This document shows, in pieces, positions 9,072-18,794 of a DNA stretch of 64,000 nt. The notes under the pieces are model-generated. The model was given only the letters and a program-made list of their open reading frames with translations, was not told the origin of the DNA and ran no database searches. The translations under genes and the position numbers were made by a program. Source of the stretch: Nitzschia sp. DOCU1 (Eukaryota; Bacillariophyta; Bacillariophyceae; Bacillariales; Bacillariaceae); contig OX595991.1 of NCBI GenBank assembly GCA_951394045.1, forward strand, positions 2,666,001 to 2,730,000. The letters run 5' to 3'. The first letter of the stretch is position 1, and each line of letters begins with the position of its first letter.

Positions 9072-9290
9072 TCATCGTCGCCAATTTCGTGAGGGGCTAA
9101 ACGGAAAACGAAAGCCGACGTTCAGTTTTCTACTATGGTCTACGGGACTTATCTACGCGTTGGACCATGATTTTCCCTCCAATCCGAAGCTCGCCCGGCG
9201 ATCTGGCGATCGAAAAGATTTTGGCTTCGGGTCATGTCGGGGGAAAAATAAAAAAAAGTTTTTCCGTTTCCGGAAAGATTGGAACCATAA
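9072..9290 (-). repeat. right terminal inverted repeat of the transposon
   Basis: 219 bp, inverted match of 5809-6026; it reads outward to TTATGG at 9290 and is followed by TA. Its inner end carries ATG at 9075 (minus strand), the equivalent of the start codon used by the coiled-coil gene at the other end, but here it opens a 23-codon frame that is out of phase with the transposase. Confidence 0.92.
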
Positions 9291-10385
9291 TATTAGCTAT
9301 TGTGCTTTTTTGGCGCGGCAGCAAGCCTCGTACTTTTTTGATATATATCCCCCATAAGTTCATAAGTACCATTCCCCGGCATCTTCAATCTTGGTAGACC
9401 TCGCGCAGACCTCGCACACATGGAAATCGCGGCACGAGCGGGCCATGCCACCGCTCCCGTGGTAGGCCGTGCAGCCGCTTCCGAGTTTGCGTAATGAAAT
9501 TCCTAAAATCATCGGTCGGCCATGACAATTGTTCTGTTTTTGGCCACTGCTTCCTGAAGTCGTCATTTCCACTGCATATGAATTGACATAACAATTCTCC
9601 ACTATACAAAGAGACTGTGTGTCGCTTCATTTCACTGGAAAGGACGATTTGATCGAGAAATGGTGACTGATATCTCTCTCACCATGGTGGTTGGTCTTTC
9701 ATTTCTGTCGAGACGTTTGAAAAGGTAAGCCTTCGACTGTGAGAAATAATGTATTTTCATATTCTAAAAAACCGACTTTATCTAAGAAATTTGTTTAAGA
9801 ATACCGAAATTCTTCGTTCTATTCTCCTCTTTTGGCAGGTATCCATAAAAATCCAAAAATTACGGTATTGGGTGCATCAGAGTCCGATAGAGTACTTTCT
9901 CGGCGGGCCGCGCTGTCGAGCTGGCATGGCATCGACTATTTACAGTACCTGGTACTACAATATGCTGTACCTGGTACACGGAGAAGCCGATTTGACATTT
10001 CGGGGGCGAGAAAGACCGAATGATAAAATAATATGTCCGACGTCTCTTCTTGAAGAAAGATAATGCAATGTTCAAATAAGTGGGACTTTTCATAAGGGAC
10101 TTCTCAATGTTCTTAAGTGGTGGTGAAATGGAGTTGAGAAATATTATAGGGTATATGTCCGCCACGGTTAATTATGGGGCCTTGTCCGAGTGCCTACCGG
10201 TACGTTTAGTAGCGATAACAAAATACAGACAGTTGTGTCATCAGCGAATCATGTTCGCCAACAGAGGGAAAGAAGTTTTCCCGAAAAGCAGTGAAGCTGA
10301 TGAGGTTTGGCAAGTCCCGTGTTTTTGCGTGCCTTACACTCATAAAATTCGATCACACAGCCCAACAACAACGATCAAGAAGGAG
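9291..10385. other. intergenic stretch, right flank of transposon
   Basis: No gene is supported. Two TACCTGGTA palindromes lie close together at 9946-9954 and 9968-9976. The plus-strand frame of the next gene is open upstream as far as 10080 but lacks an ATG before 10107, and the upstream translation does not look coding. Confidence 0.4.
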
Positions 10386-10943
10386 ATGAGTTTTGTTATT
10401 ACTACCCAAAGAGTCGAATTTGACATGTCGGGATCAACATCACTTTCATCACAAAGTCGGGGGTCTCTGTCGTCCCGGGCAACAGGAAACACACTAAAGT
10501 CTGGTGAGACGTACTTGGAAGGACTACCGAGGAACTTACCCAGTAGCTCGTTTCGCGTTGCGACCTTTATCCTTTCAGACCGCGGACAAGTTGCGCCTCC
10601 ATCGCCGCGTACGGCAAACGTGGCTGTCTCGGACGCCATCGAGCAGGCACTTGAGCTGGTGTCGCTTGGTGATGATGAACATGTCAGCCTTGAAGAATCT
10701 GTGAGTGACGACCAAGAGAGGGAAGTTTTCCGTAGAGAACTGCTCAAGGATGATATGGGTCTGTTTTATAATGAGCTCTCGAGACTGAAGGTAGATGGAT
10801 CTTCGGTTGGAGTACAGGACGAGTCCTTCAGCTCGGACGAAGAAAGCGAATGCGAGGACGACGTACTGCTTCTAGACTTTGACGTCTCCGCGTCTGATCT
10901 ATTCGAAGCCATGGCCCGGAGGCGGAAGTATACTATGGAGTAA
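10386..10943 (+). CDS. hypothetical acidic protein
   Basis: 185 aa from ATG 10386 (MSFVITTQRVEFDMSG); in-frame Met codons at 10107 and 10128 would lengthen it. The first ~55 residues are Ser/Thr-rich. Then come a predicted helical segment with DAIEQALELVSLGDDEHVS and a C-terminal acidic part with SSDEESECEDDVLLLDFDVS, ending SDLFEAMARRRKYTME. There is no signal peptide, membrane segment or known domain. Composition and length favour a real gene, but nothing in the neighbourhood suggests a function. Confidence 0.5.
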   Translation: MSFVITTQRVEFDMSGSTSLSSQSRGSLSSRATGNTLKSGETYLEGLPRNLPSSSFRVATFILSDRGQVAPPSPRTANVAVSDAIEQALELVSLGDDEHVSLEESVSDDQEREVFRRELLKDDMGLFYNELSRLKVDGSSVGVQDESFSSDEESECEDDVLLLDFDVSASDLFEAMARRRKYTME

Positions 10944-11743
10944 ACAGAAGATTATCTTCCAAATCGGCACACACCTTCCTTTCTTGGAGCTGATCAAGAA
11001 CTACCACCGCGAGCACTTCCCATCTTGCTGAACGATGGATGCGCATTTAACTAAGTTTTACTAGTATTACTCCACTACTAGCACTCAACAAGAGGACGTC
11101 CTGTAAATTATGATACTCTCTAGCTCTACTTCTTTGAGGTTGGCACTCGTTCTGTCTGCCGGCTAGGCAGCGGCAGCTCTCCTTACAAACACAGTAATAG
11201 CCAGCACCAAAGAACTCCTCCATTTCGTCTTGCTGGTGCTGGTCGTGCTGACGGTAGGACTCTTCAACCACCAACTACGGTAGTTCCGTTCACAGCTGCT
11301 CTTAGTAGACGCGTGGCATCAGTAGATTGACTACTTCTTGGCTCGTGATACTCTCTCTACTCTACTCTAGAGGAGGGGTACTTGAGCTATTATCGAAGCG
11401 GCTTTCAATAGCCTTTGTTCATAGCTTTGAGCGAGACGGAGTTATTATTCGACATGGTTCTGATGGCTGGTTGCCCGCTAATTGTGACAGGACATGCAAA
11501 AGCGCGATCATGGAAATGATATCATAGACCCTTGTATGTATGGATCATACTGACAATAGCACCATCTTTCATACGTCGTTCCGCCATCCCGCAGTCGCGC
11601 CGCGCTGGACGGAGAGAGCGCCTCGTGTATTATTTTCCAACAACTTCAGCGACAGACGACCATGACGCTCTCAAAATACCTCTGTCGTTTTACAACTCGC
11701 CACGGCGTGAATTGATTGGTTATATTTTCGGAATCCTTTCAAC
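10944..11743. other. intergenic gap upstream of CWC15
   Basis: Contains CT/TAG-rich simple stretches near 11340-11375 (CTCTCTCTACTCTACTCTAG). Short frames such as the Cys/Gln-rich one on the minus strand near 11047-11223 are not convincing. The CWC15 promoter must lie in the last few hundred bases. Confidence 0.35.
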
Positions 11744-12514
11744 ATGACCACAGCCCATCGACCCACATGGAAGGCCGCCGTGGGCCAGGCCTCCACTGGA
11801 GGTTGGACGGCAGGAGGTGCCACCAGTTCCTCCAAGGGCGTCTTATCCCTTCCAGGTCACACTCAGCTGAAGGTCCGCAAGGGGAGTCAAGTCGTTGACC
11901 GCCAGAAGGCTTTGAAGGAATCTCTGCTCAAGCTGGAAGCCGCAGAGAAGAAAGCTCCAGCTGTAAGTAAGCGGCGACCAATATCTCAAGAGGTCGAAGA
12001 GGAAGGTCGGCTCAAACTGTTGACGCAGACAGAGGAAGTTGACGATGTGGCAATATCGAAAAAATACAACGATGATGATGCCGAAGATGATGATAGTGGA
12101 GGAGAATGGAGTGATGTAGACAATCATGCCGAGGCTGACAATAATTCAGGGGACGATTTAGACGCTAGCAGTGACGACGATGACGATGATGATTCGGACG
12201 ATGAAGATGACGAGGCGGCCTTGCAAGCGGAGTTAGCAAAGATAAGGGCGGAACGAGAGGCTATCAAACAGAAAGAGGCAGAAGAGGAAGCCAAGAAGGA
12301 AGAATCAAAATTGGAAGAAGCGGCGCTCTTGGGGAATCCATTGTTAGCAGGAGCTAGCGGTGAAGACATGTCGGCCAAACTCAAGAGAAAGTGGAACGAT
12401 GATGTCGTCTTTCGGAATCAAGCAAAAGGAGAGCCCGAGGTCAAGAAGAGATTCATCAACGATACCATCCGTAATGACTTTCACAAGAGGTTCCTCAACA
12501 AGTTCATTAGATAG
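11744..12514 (+). CDS. CWC15: pre-mRNA splicing factor CWC15 (Cwf15 family)
   Basis: 256 aa, single exon, ATG 11744. The N-terminus MTTAHRPTWKAAVGQ matches the conserved MTTAxRPTWxxAxG start of CWC15, followed by the SLPGHTQLKVRKG segment. The middle is a long Asp/Ser run (~residues 105-165, with SSDDDDDDDSDDEDDEAALQ) and a charged helix with AELAKIRAEREAIKQKEAEE. The C-terminus has the family signature KRKWNDDVVFRNQAKGE and ends NDTIRNDFHKRFLNKFIR, as in other eukaryotes. CWC15 belongs to the Prp19-associated part of the spliceosome and acts in the nucleus during catalytic activation. Family assignment is firm because both conserved ends are present in order and the length fits. Confidence 0.95.
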   Translation: MTTAHRPTWKAAVGQASTGGWTAGGATSSSKGVLSLPGHTQLKVRKGSQVVDRQKALKESLLKLEAAEKKAPAVSKRRPISQEVEEEGRLKLLTQTEEVDDVAISKKYNDDDAEDDDSGGEWSDVDNHAEADNNSGDDLDASSDDDDDDDSDDEDDEAALQAELAKIRAEREAIKQKEAEEEAKKEESKLEEAALLGNPLLAGASGEDMSAKLKRKWNDDVVFRNQAKGEPEVKKRFINDTIRNDFHKRFLNKFIR

Positions 12515-12705
12515 ACCAGTACTGATATCGTAGGCCATACAGACTTGGTCTACTAGCCTACCTCTTTTATGGATTATCGTATTAATCTATTGCACACTTG
12601 CCTCTTGTTTCTCACTATCACACCACGGCTCCCTGTATAACAAGGTTAGATCTGGTTAGAATTCGGAAACTAGTCCTCACCGACAGAGTCTATAGCTACC
12701 GGTAC

Positions 12706-14289
12706 TTACCAAGCAGGCCCCACAATAGGATCCTGGGCAAAGCCAGGGAAAGGACAGTCTGACCCATCATTGATTTGTGGCGCCACATACGATTGTTGGT
12801 ATAGCTTCAATTTGAAGATCATATCCGCTAACACATTTGGATACTCGTTTGCTAGATTGACGCGTTCCTCGGGATCTTGGTCCAAATCAAAAAGCAAATA
12901 GGTGACGTTTGTTAGCCCCCCAGGCAGGGGATGAGGTGTACCGTGGGGATGTGGGTCTATTTCGTCAGGACCAGCCGAGTCGCCTTGTACCACCTTCCAA
13001 TTCAAATGACGCAGAGCCGGACCGAACCAATTTGAATATGAAAGTCCGGATTGTTTGACAAAACCAATGAAAAGTTCCGTCCGGGCAGGTGGAGATGCCC
13101 CCGTCAGACTATCAACTTGACTGATACCATCCAATTCGTTAGCGTGGATTGGTACAACGCCGATCCATTCAGCAATTGTAGGAAACCAATCAACGACATG
13201 AAACAAGTATGGAAAGCGGGACCCTTTACTTCCAAAACGAGATAAGGCCGGCCCACCGACAAAACCGTCTCCTGTCGTACCACCTTCCCAGAGTGTACAC
13301 TTTCCACCTCTTTTTGGATAGTTGGAAGCTCCTGTTGTACAACCAAGAGTCGTCGGACCACCGTTATCGGTGGTGAAAATAACTAGCGTGTCGTCCCAGA
13401 TACCCGCCTGTTGATAGGCTTCCACGACCTGCCCAATCGCATCATCGGCTGCCGTCAACATGCCTGCATAGATCTTGCGTTGATCGTTCCATTCTGTATG
13501 GTTTCTATACATCTCCACATATTCCGTTGGAACTTCATTGGGACAATGAACAGCTTGAAAAGCCAAGTATTGAAATAGAGGGCCATCCGCCGCTTTCGTA
13601 GCCACATAACCGTTCAATATTCGAATTGTTTCACGTGTAAATACCCACGAGGAATAGTTGCCTCGTTCATCCACTACCTGAGAGCAGCCCTTACCGCACC
13701 TCGGTCCTACATCATGTCGCAGGTCGTAACCATGATCGTGTTCATGTGTAAAGTAGTCTTCTCCACCGTAGTAAAATCCAAAGAATTCATCAAATCCCCG
13801 AAACGTCGGCGTTTGTTCCCACTGCGAATGCCCCACGTGCCATTTCCCAATGGCAGTCGTATGATAGTTTGCTCGTTTCAACAGGTCAGCCAGCGTTTCT
13901 TCGCCCAAAGGCAAACCAGCGGCAGACTGGGGGCTAATGACATTGTGAACGCCAGTGTGGAGCGGATACTTTCCACTCAAAAGCGCCGATCGCGTGGGAC
14001 TGCAGTATGGTAAAACGTAGTATTGGTCGAGATACATGCCACCAGAGGCGAGAGCGTCAGCGTGGGGAGTATGAATTCCACTTCCATGAAGACCCAAATC
14101 ATGAGACCCCAAATCATCGACGACAATCATGAGAATATGCGGATTCTTTTCTTTCGGGCTCGTTCTTTTCATTTGATCTGCCGAGACAAGGACAGGAGGC
14201 GACAGCTCGTACCCGAAAGCCACGAGGGCTAGTACAGCCACGACCCACCCTTGAACGCCGATTCTTCGTCGTGGTCGGTCACTTATCAT
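12706..14289 (-). CDS. sulfatase (arylsulfatase B-like), secreted or endomembrane
   Basis: 527 aa from ATG 14289; the frame is open to 14433, but this start gives the best N-terminus, a hydrophobic signal or anchor (GWVVAVLALVAFGYEL, ~14-29). Metal-binding Asp pair in ILMIVVDDLGSHD (~58-59). The formylglycine signature CSPTRSALLSG places the modifiable Cys at ~96, Cys-type and complete. Downstream are IGKWHVGH, FQAVHCPNEVP and the second metal site IFTTDNGGP. These match type I sulfatases, which hydrolyse sulfate esters, often on sulfated polysaccharides. Domain length and C-terminal sub-domain (DLDQDPEERVNLANEYP) are as expected. A Cys-type sulfatase requires a formylglycine-generating enzyme elsewhere in the genome. 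The gene is head-to-head with the DUF4336 gene. Confidence 0.93.
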   Translation of the reverse strand: MISDRPRRRIGVQGWVVAVLALVAFGYELSPPVLVSADQMKRTSPKEKNPHILMIVVDDLGSHDLGLHGSGIHTPHADALASGGMYLDQYYVLPYCSPTRSALLSGKYPLHTGVHNVISPQSAAGLPLGEETLADLLKRANYHTTAIGKWHVGHSQWEQTPTFRGFDEFFGFYYGGEDYFTHEHDHGYDLRHDVGPRCGKGCSQVVDERGNYSSWVFTRETIRILNGYVATKAADGPLFQYLAFQAVHCPNEVPTEYVEMYRNHTEWNDQRKIYAGMLTAADDAIGQVVEAYQQAGIWDDTLVIFTTDNGGPTTLGCTTGASNYPKRGGKCTLWEGGTTGDGFVGGPALSRFGSKGSRFPYLFHVVDWFPTIAEWIGVVPIHANELDGISQVDSLTGASPPARTELFIGFVKQSGLSYSNWFGPALRHLNWKVVQGDSAGPDEIDPHPHGTPHPLPGGLTNVTYLLFDLDQDPEERVNLANEYPNVLADMIFKLKLYQQSYVAPQINDGSDCPFPGFAQDPIVGPAW

Positions 14290-14689
14290 GATGACAAGAT
14301 ACGGAGTGGTTGTGTGATATGCCGAACAGCAAGAGGTGTAAGGAAAGCAGTTGTCGTCGTCAACGATGGAGCCTTGGTCGCCGCATGACATCGAAAGACA
14401 AGATCTTTTGGAGAAAAAAAGATCGCGTCGCAACTGGCCGGCCGGCGAATCTATTAGAGACCAATCGATTTAGTCGTGGCGCGAAATCGCGTGCGTTTTT
14501 TTCGGGGCAGGGAAGTCTCTTTCCACACGCCTCTTTCAATTACTCAACATGGGGCTGTGTTTGGGTATGGATGACGCCGATCAATGCTATTTCCACCCAA
14601 AGTTGCTCTACCGCTCTCTCTAGAGTAGATACTTGTGGAATGTGTATCGGGACTGTGATGTCTTCCCGACAGGTAGTACTGGCGCTACG

Positions 14690-16219
14690 ATGATGATGAA
14701 ATTGAGTGGACTTTTGTGGGCGGCCTTTCTTCTCCACCACTTGCTCTCTTTCCGCCACCAAGTGGTTGCGTTCCAAGTCTCTACATGCCTCTCGTCAATG
14801 CCGTCCTGGGCAATATCGCCCATTGCAAAGCGTCGCGTCGATCAGCCTGAGAGAGGAGCAGCTGCTTTGTTGGCACTACGAGGTAGCGTGGAGAGCGATA
14901 ACTCGTCGGCCCTAGAATGTAGGCGTCGTTCCCTGATACTCGGAGCGCTGGCAATGGTAACAACTGGTGCGCTACCCTTGCAGGTTCTGGCATCCTCCAC
15001 AGACTATTCCAGCAAAAGTCAATCCGATAGTACCTACTGGCCTCTTTGGCCAGCTCTCCCCGTCTTTCCGTACTCCCACCGCAAAACCTTGACGCAACAA
15101 GTCTCGCCCAGAGTGTGGATGTTCGATCAGTTAATCGGCATTTACTACGTACATGTTCCAATTCGGATGACAGTAATAGCAATGGATCAAGGGGGGTTGC
15201 TAGTCTATGCGCCCGTGGCCGCCACTCAAGAATGCCTGAGCTTACTACAACCTATTATTGATAAATATGGGCCCATTCGTTACATTGTGCTGCCAACAGT
15301 GGCGGTGGAGCACAAGGTCCTGGCAGGTCCCTTTGCTCGCATGTTTCCACAGGCCGAATTTTTTGTGACCGATCAGCAGTATTCATTTCCCATCAATCTA
15401 CCCGATCGAACATTGGGATTTCCATCTTGGACCAAGACTCTGCCTTCCAGCAGTAGTGTGGATTGTGTCTTTGGATCGGAATTTGAGCACGAAGTTCTGA
15501 CTGTCAAGCCCGGAATCGGTTCCATGTATCAAGACGTGGCTCTCTACCATCGCCCGTCCAAGACACTTTTGATTTGCGATGCTTTGTTCGCCACCACATC
15601 GGATCCACCGGCCATTTTGACCGCCTATCCCGAGTACACGACTGCCCTCTTGTTTCATGCCAGCGATCATCCCGACGATGTGGTCGAAGATACAAAAGAG
15701 AACCGCCAAAAGGGATGGCGCCGCATTGTCTTATTGTTCAACTTTTTCTTTCCCGGTTACTCGGCACGGGTCGACTTGGGCTTGGGGCCCTTGTTGAGAT
15801 TGAATCCATCCTATCCGTTAGGCTGGGCTGGCTGGATGCCCTTTGAATGGGATTTCGATTCTTCCAAGGAATTGGAAGCATTTGAACGCTACAGTGCGGG
15901 TGGGAAACCGACCCTGTATACCATTGTACAGATCATTCTGAGCCGCGGTGATTCTGGTAGATCAACGTTGGAGTGGGTCGATAAGGTACGAAAGTGGAAG
16001 TTTGAGACTGTCATCTCTGCACACTTGGACGCGCCTCTTGCAATGGGACCCAAGGAATTTTCGCAAACGTACGACTTTATTCGTCAGGGCAAAAATGAAG
16101 TTAGGTATTGCGACGACGATGTGGCCTTTTTGCGAGCTGCAGAAGAGGGTCCACTAAAGTTCGCAGTGTACCCATCGAGCTTGGGTGTTTTGCGTGGACA
16201 AAAGTGCGGCAAAACCTGA
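14690..16219 (+). CDS. DUF4336 protein with plastid presequence and twin-arginine thylakoid signal
   Basis: 509 aa from the ATG triplet at 14690. Residues 1-30 (MMMKLSGLLWAAFLLHHLLS...VVAFQV) are an ER-type signal peptide ending in an -AFQ- motif, as in diatom plastid preproteins. A Ser/Arg-rich transit stretch follows, then a second hydrophobic signal with twin arginine, RRRSLILGALAMVTTGALPL (78-97), ending LQVLAS, which resembles a Tat thylakoid-lumen signal. The mature part matches DUF4336, a metallo-beta-lactamase-fold family of cyanobacteria and plastids: WMFDQLIGIYYVHVPIRMTV, YIVLPTVAVEHKVLAGPFA, LLFHASDHPDD, SAHLDAPLAMGPKEF. The reaction is unknown. The twin signals suggest action in the thylakoid lumen or at the thylakoid membrane; that is inference from the N-terminus. 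Confidence 0.9.
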   Translation: MMMKLSGLLWAAFLLHHLLSFRHQVVAFQVSTCLSSMPSWAISPIAKRRVDQPERGAAALLALRGSVESDNSSALECRRRSLILGALAMVTTGALPLQVLASSTDYSSKSQSDSTYWPLWPALPVFPYSHRKTLTQQVSPRVWMFDQLIGIYYVHVPIRMTVIAMDQGGLLVYAPVAATQECLSLLQPIIDKYGPIRYIVLPTVAVEHKVLAGPFARMFPQAEFFVTDQQYSFPINLPDRTLGFPSWTKTLPSSSSVDCVFGSEFEHEVLTVKPGIGSMYQDVALYHRPSKTLLICDALFATTSDPPAILTAYPEYTTALLFHASDHPDDVVEDTKENRQKGWRRIVLLFNFFFPGYSARVDLGLGPLLRLNPSYPLGWAGWMPFEWDFDSSKELEAFERYSAGGKPTLYTIVQIILSRGDSGRSTLEWVDKVRKWKFETVISAHLDAPLAMGPKEFSQTYDFIRQGKNEVRYCDDDVAFLRAAEEGPLKFAVYPSSLGVLRGQKCGKT

Positions 16220-16230
16220 AAGCGGAAGAA

Positions 16231-16285
16231 ACTCACATCAGGCCTGGAACCAGGGTCCTCATGCATGCTAAGACAAGCTATGTTA
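16231..16285 (-). pseudogene. tRNA-Ala(AGC)-like relic
   Basis: Read on the minus strand, the segment contains TAGCTTGTCTTAGCATGCAT, then GAGGACCCTGGTTCCAGGCC. This matches the anticodon arm (anticodon AGC), variable loop and start of the T arm of eukaryotic tRNA-Ala(AGC), recognised by resemblance to the usual GCGCTTG-CTTAGCATGC form. The acceptor and D arms are not recognisable and the T-loop lacks GTTCGA, so it cannot be a working tRNA. It is a degraded copy or part of a tRNA-derived short element. Confidence 0.5.
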
Positions 16286-16311
16286 GATAGGTTTCCCGTG
16301 GGAAATCATCG

Positions 16312-18628
16312 TCATATAGCTGGCCGATACCGCCGCCGCAATTCCTTGGCCTGGACAGACAATCGCTGAAGGAGATCTTGCAGAACGAGACCCAGTTTCC
16401 CAGCCCCACGATCTAGCCAGTGATACCCAGACACTATAGAGTCCATTGTTTGCTTGGAGACATCACGTATTGCCTCTCGCGTCACGCCATATTGCGCTGC
16501 CCGCTTTTCCATCTGACGGCCATGAATCAGAGCCTTGCTTGTAGCGATTTTGACAAAAAATTCAAGATCCAACGCTGCCTTCCCCAAAACACGGTTCGAG
16601 GAGACCCAACCATGACGAATGGCCTTGGACGTTGAAATAACAGCCGATTGCGTTGCTACCCATCCCGCTACCGTTTTGGCCACGCCCTTTTCAACAATTG
16701 CAAGTGTTTGGTTCCAAAACACATCGACAGCAATGGCGCCGTTTGCAGCTGTTTGGTTGGAAACGACCCATGCGTGTTGAAGACCCCTCCTCGTCGCGAC
16801 GATGCCATCGGCCAAACGATGCAAGAAGATGCCGAGAAATGAACCTGACCAGGCAGTCGCCAGTTGCCGCAATTGCGTGGCTGTCCCGTCTGATATCGTA
16901 GTAAATCCTCTCCATAACGCCCCCAGGACCGACTGCGCCAATTGAATAGGCAAATTCAAAAGCCATCTTATGCATCGGTTGATAGCGTCGATCGTTGCAT
17001 TCCCCGCTCGTCCCATACCCGCCAGGGTGCCAGAAACAAGTCGAACCGGAAGCAAGAACAACCATACGAGCGCATCCTTGCAGGCGACTAGTGCGGTCCA
17101 AGGGAAAGTGATCAGCTTAATGACAGCTTGGACCAATCCAGACTTTTCAAAATTGGTAAGTACTCTGTCCAAAGACTGTGATTGCGATTCAGGCGAGATA
17201 GAATGCTGAAAGGCCATCAATGACACAAAGATCAATCCAGTGCCCAACACAGCCAGGACTGTTTCAAGTGGATTAGTGACGTTGCTTCAAAATATCGGCA
17301 AGAAGCCAGCCAGTTACTTACACACAGATAGCGTGGGTCGTACCGCATAAGAGAGCGTGTTGTACAATGCTTCTCCAGCAGTCTGTTGCACGATATCATC
17401 ACCCACCACATCGGTCGCAAACTCCATGGAGTGATCTAGAATTTCAGGGTCATTGAGAGCATTGTGCGCACTTTCCACCAAGAGTTCCTGCGTTGCCACT
17501 TGGACCTTGGGTTCTTGTCCTAGACGTTGAAATAGTTCGACAACTTCATCCAAAACTTCCTGGTCGGCAAATACTTCTGTCACGAGTTGTACTGCCGCAT
17601 CTTTGATCGCTTCATCCTGAATTGCATTGTACAATAAATGAATGACTTGCTTTAGCGTGTCCGGATCTTCCACCAAATCTTTCCATAACTCTTTCAGCAA
17701 GATAGAGCAACTCCTTTTGAATTGTGGCGAAGTCAAAATCTTGTTGACCAATTCGTTAATGGCATTTTGAATGTGCGGGCTTCGGAGCAAATCGGCAAAG
17801 AGAGAATCCAAACCTCCCAGTTTACGACCTGTTTCCTCATATCCGTTTCCACTTTCTTGTAATACTTCATTCCGTACAAAGGCTGCTAAATCACTAATAG
17901 GATCTTCGGAATCAAGGTCATCATAGTCTGTATCGGATCGCTGCATGTGACTGTTGGATGGAAGTCAACAAGTTGGAAAACAAGAGAGCGTGAGTGAGTC
18001 CATATATACTGTCGCCTTGCTATGCCATCAATGATACGTACCGAGCAGCAATGGGTCCCACAATGAGCAGGCCGAATACTGTGAGCAGTGCAAAGTAGTA
18101 GAGCAAATCTCTGGGATTTACTTTGCTGCGGACTTCCTTCATGGTGATATCCATGGAATCTCGAAGGCCTTTGACGGTTGGATTGCTGCTGGCCCTTTGA
18201 AGGGCGTCTTCGACTGTCGAAGTTGCTGTGGTATTAGTTGAGCTGGAAGTCGTCTCGCTTGAGTTAGATTCGTTGGACGGAGGAGGAGGAGGTTTGGAAG
18301 AATCCGAGTTCAGGAATCGAATTCCTACTATCCGATGGTGTGCCAGTTTTGTGGGGAAAGTAGTGTAGAGAGGAATCAGATTGTTGGAAAAGTCAGAGGG
18401 TAACACTGGTGGTGACCGAGAGGCGTAGTAGTGCAGTGATCGAATAACAGTATGATTGAAAGTTTGTGATGACGATGAAGGCAGCCGCGATGCATCGACA
18501 CAAGAAACACATGGCAGGATTCTACTTGAAGATCTCCATGCTGGAGGTGGTTTCGAAGTAGTAGCCGACGTCTTGGATAACGAGCGGCGCAAGAAGAGCC
18601 ACCCGGTGTTGCTAGTGGACCGAAACAT
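16312..18628 (-). CDS. three-exon membrane protein, probably mitochondrial, function unknown
   Basis: Exons 18628-18042, 17950-17322 and 17258-16312 (introns 91 and 63 bp, GTACGT...CAG and GTAAGT...CAG) join in frame to 720 aa; the sum is an exact multiple of three and each junction rebuilds a sensible sequence (IAAR-HMQRS, TLSV-FLAVL). The N-terminus MFRSTSNTGWLFLRRSLSKT is Arg/Ser-rich and amphipathic, like a mitochondrial presequence. Two membrane helices are seen: LLYYFALLTVFGLLIVGPIAA before the first intron and FLAVLGTGLIFVSLMAF across the second. Between them lies an all-helical region with repeated units such as SPHIQNAINELVNKIL, DPDTLKQVIHLLYNAI, DQEVLDEVVELFQRL and DPEILDHSMEFATDVV. 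The C-terminal third is amphipathic (many Ala, Ser, Thr). No known family is recognised. Confidence 0.8.
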
Positions 18629-18794
18629 GGTCAAGCTTCAGCCTGTCGATTACCGGATTGCCAGGATGAATAGTTGATAGTCTGCACCACAAACGATTAA
18701 GATCCACCGTCCTCTCCAGCGGACAAAATCATGAATTTACGCCGCCCTGCCTCTCTCGAAATGAACAATAAGCAAGTAAAACGTAATCAGCGCG

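Larger units (their letters stand above)
5809..9290. mobile_element. two-gene Tc1/mariner/IS630-like transposon with long TIRs, TA target duplication
   Basis: The ends are near-perfect inverted repeats: 5809-6026 (218 bp) and 9072-9290 (219 bp) differ by only about a dozen bases and both begin TTATGGTTCCAATCTTTCCG. Each end is flanked by TA (5807-5808 and 9291-9292), the target-site duplication expected of the Tc1/mariner/IS630 superfamily. Between the repeats are two convergent intact genes: a coiled-coil protein on the plus strand (6023-7594) and a DDE transposase on the minus strand (7914-9035). Intact genes and highly similar TIRs suggest recent or ongoing activity. Most Tc1/mariner elements are 1-2.5 kb with one gene, so the size, the TIR length and the second gene stand out. 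Confidence 0.9.
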
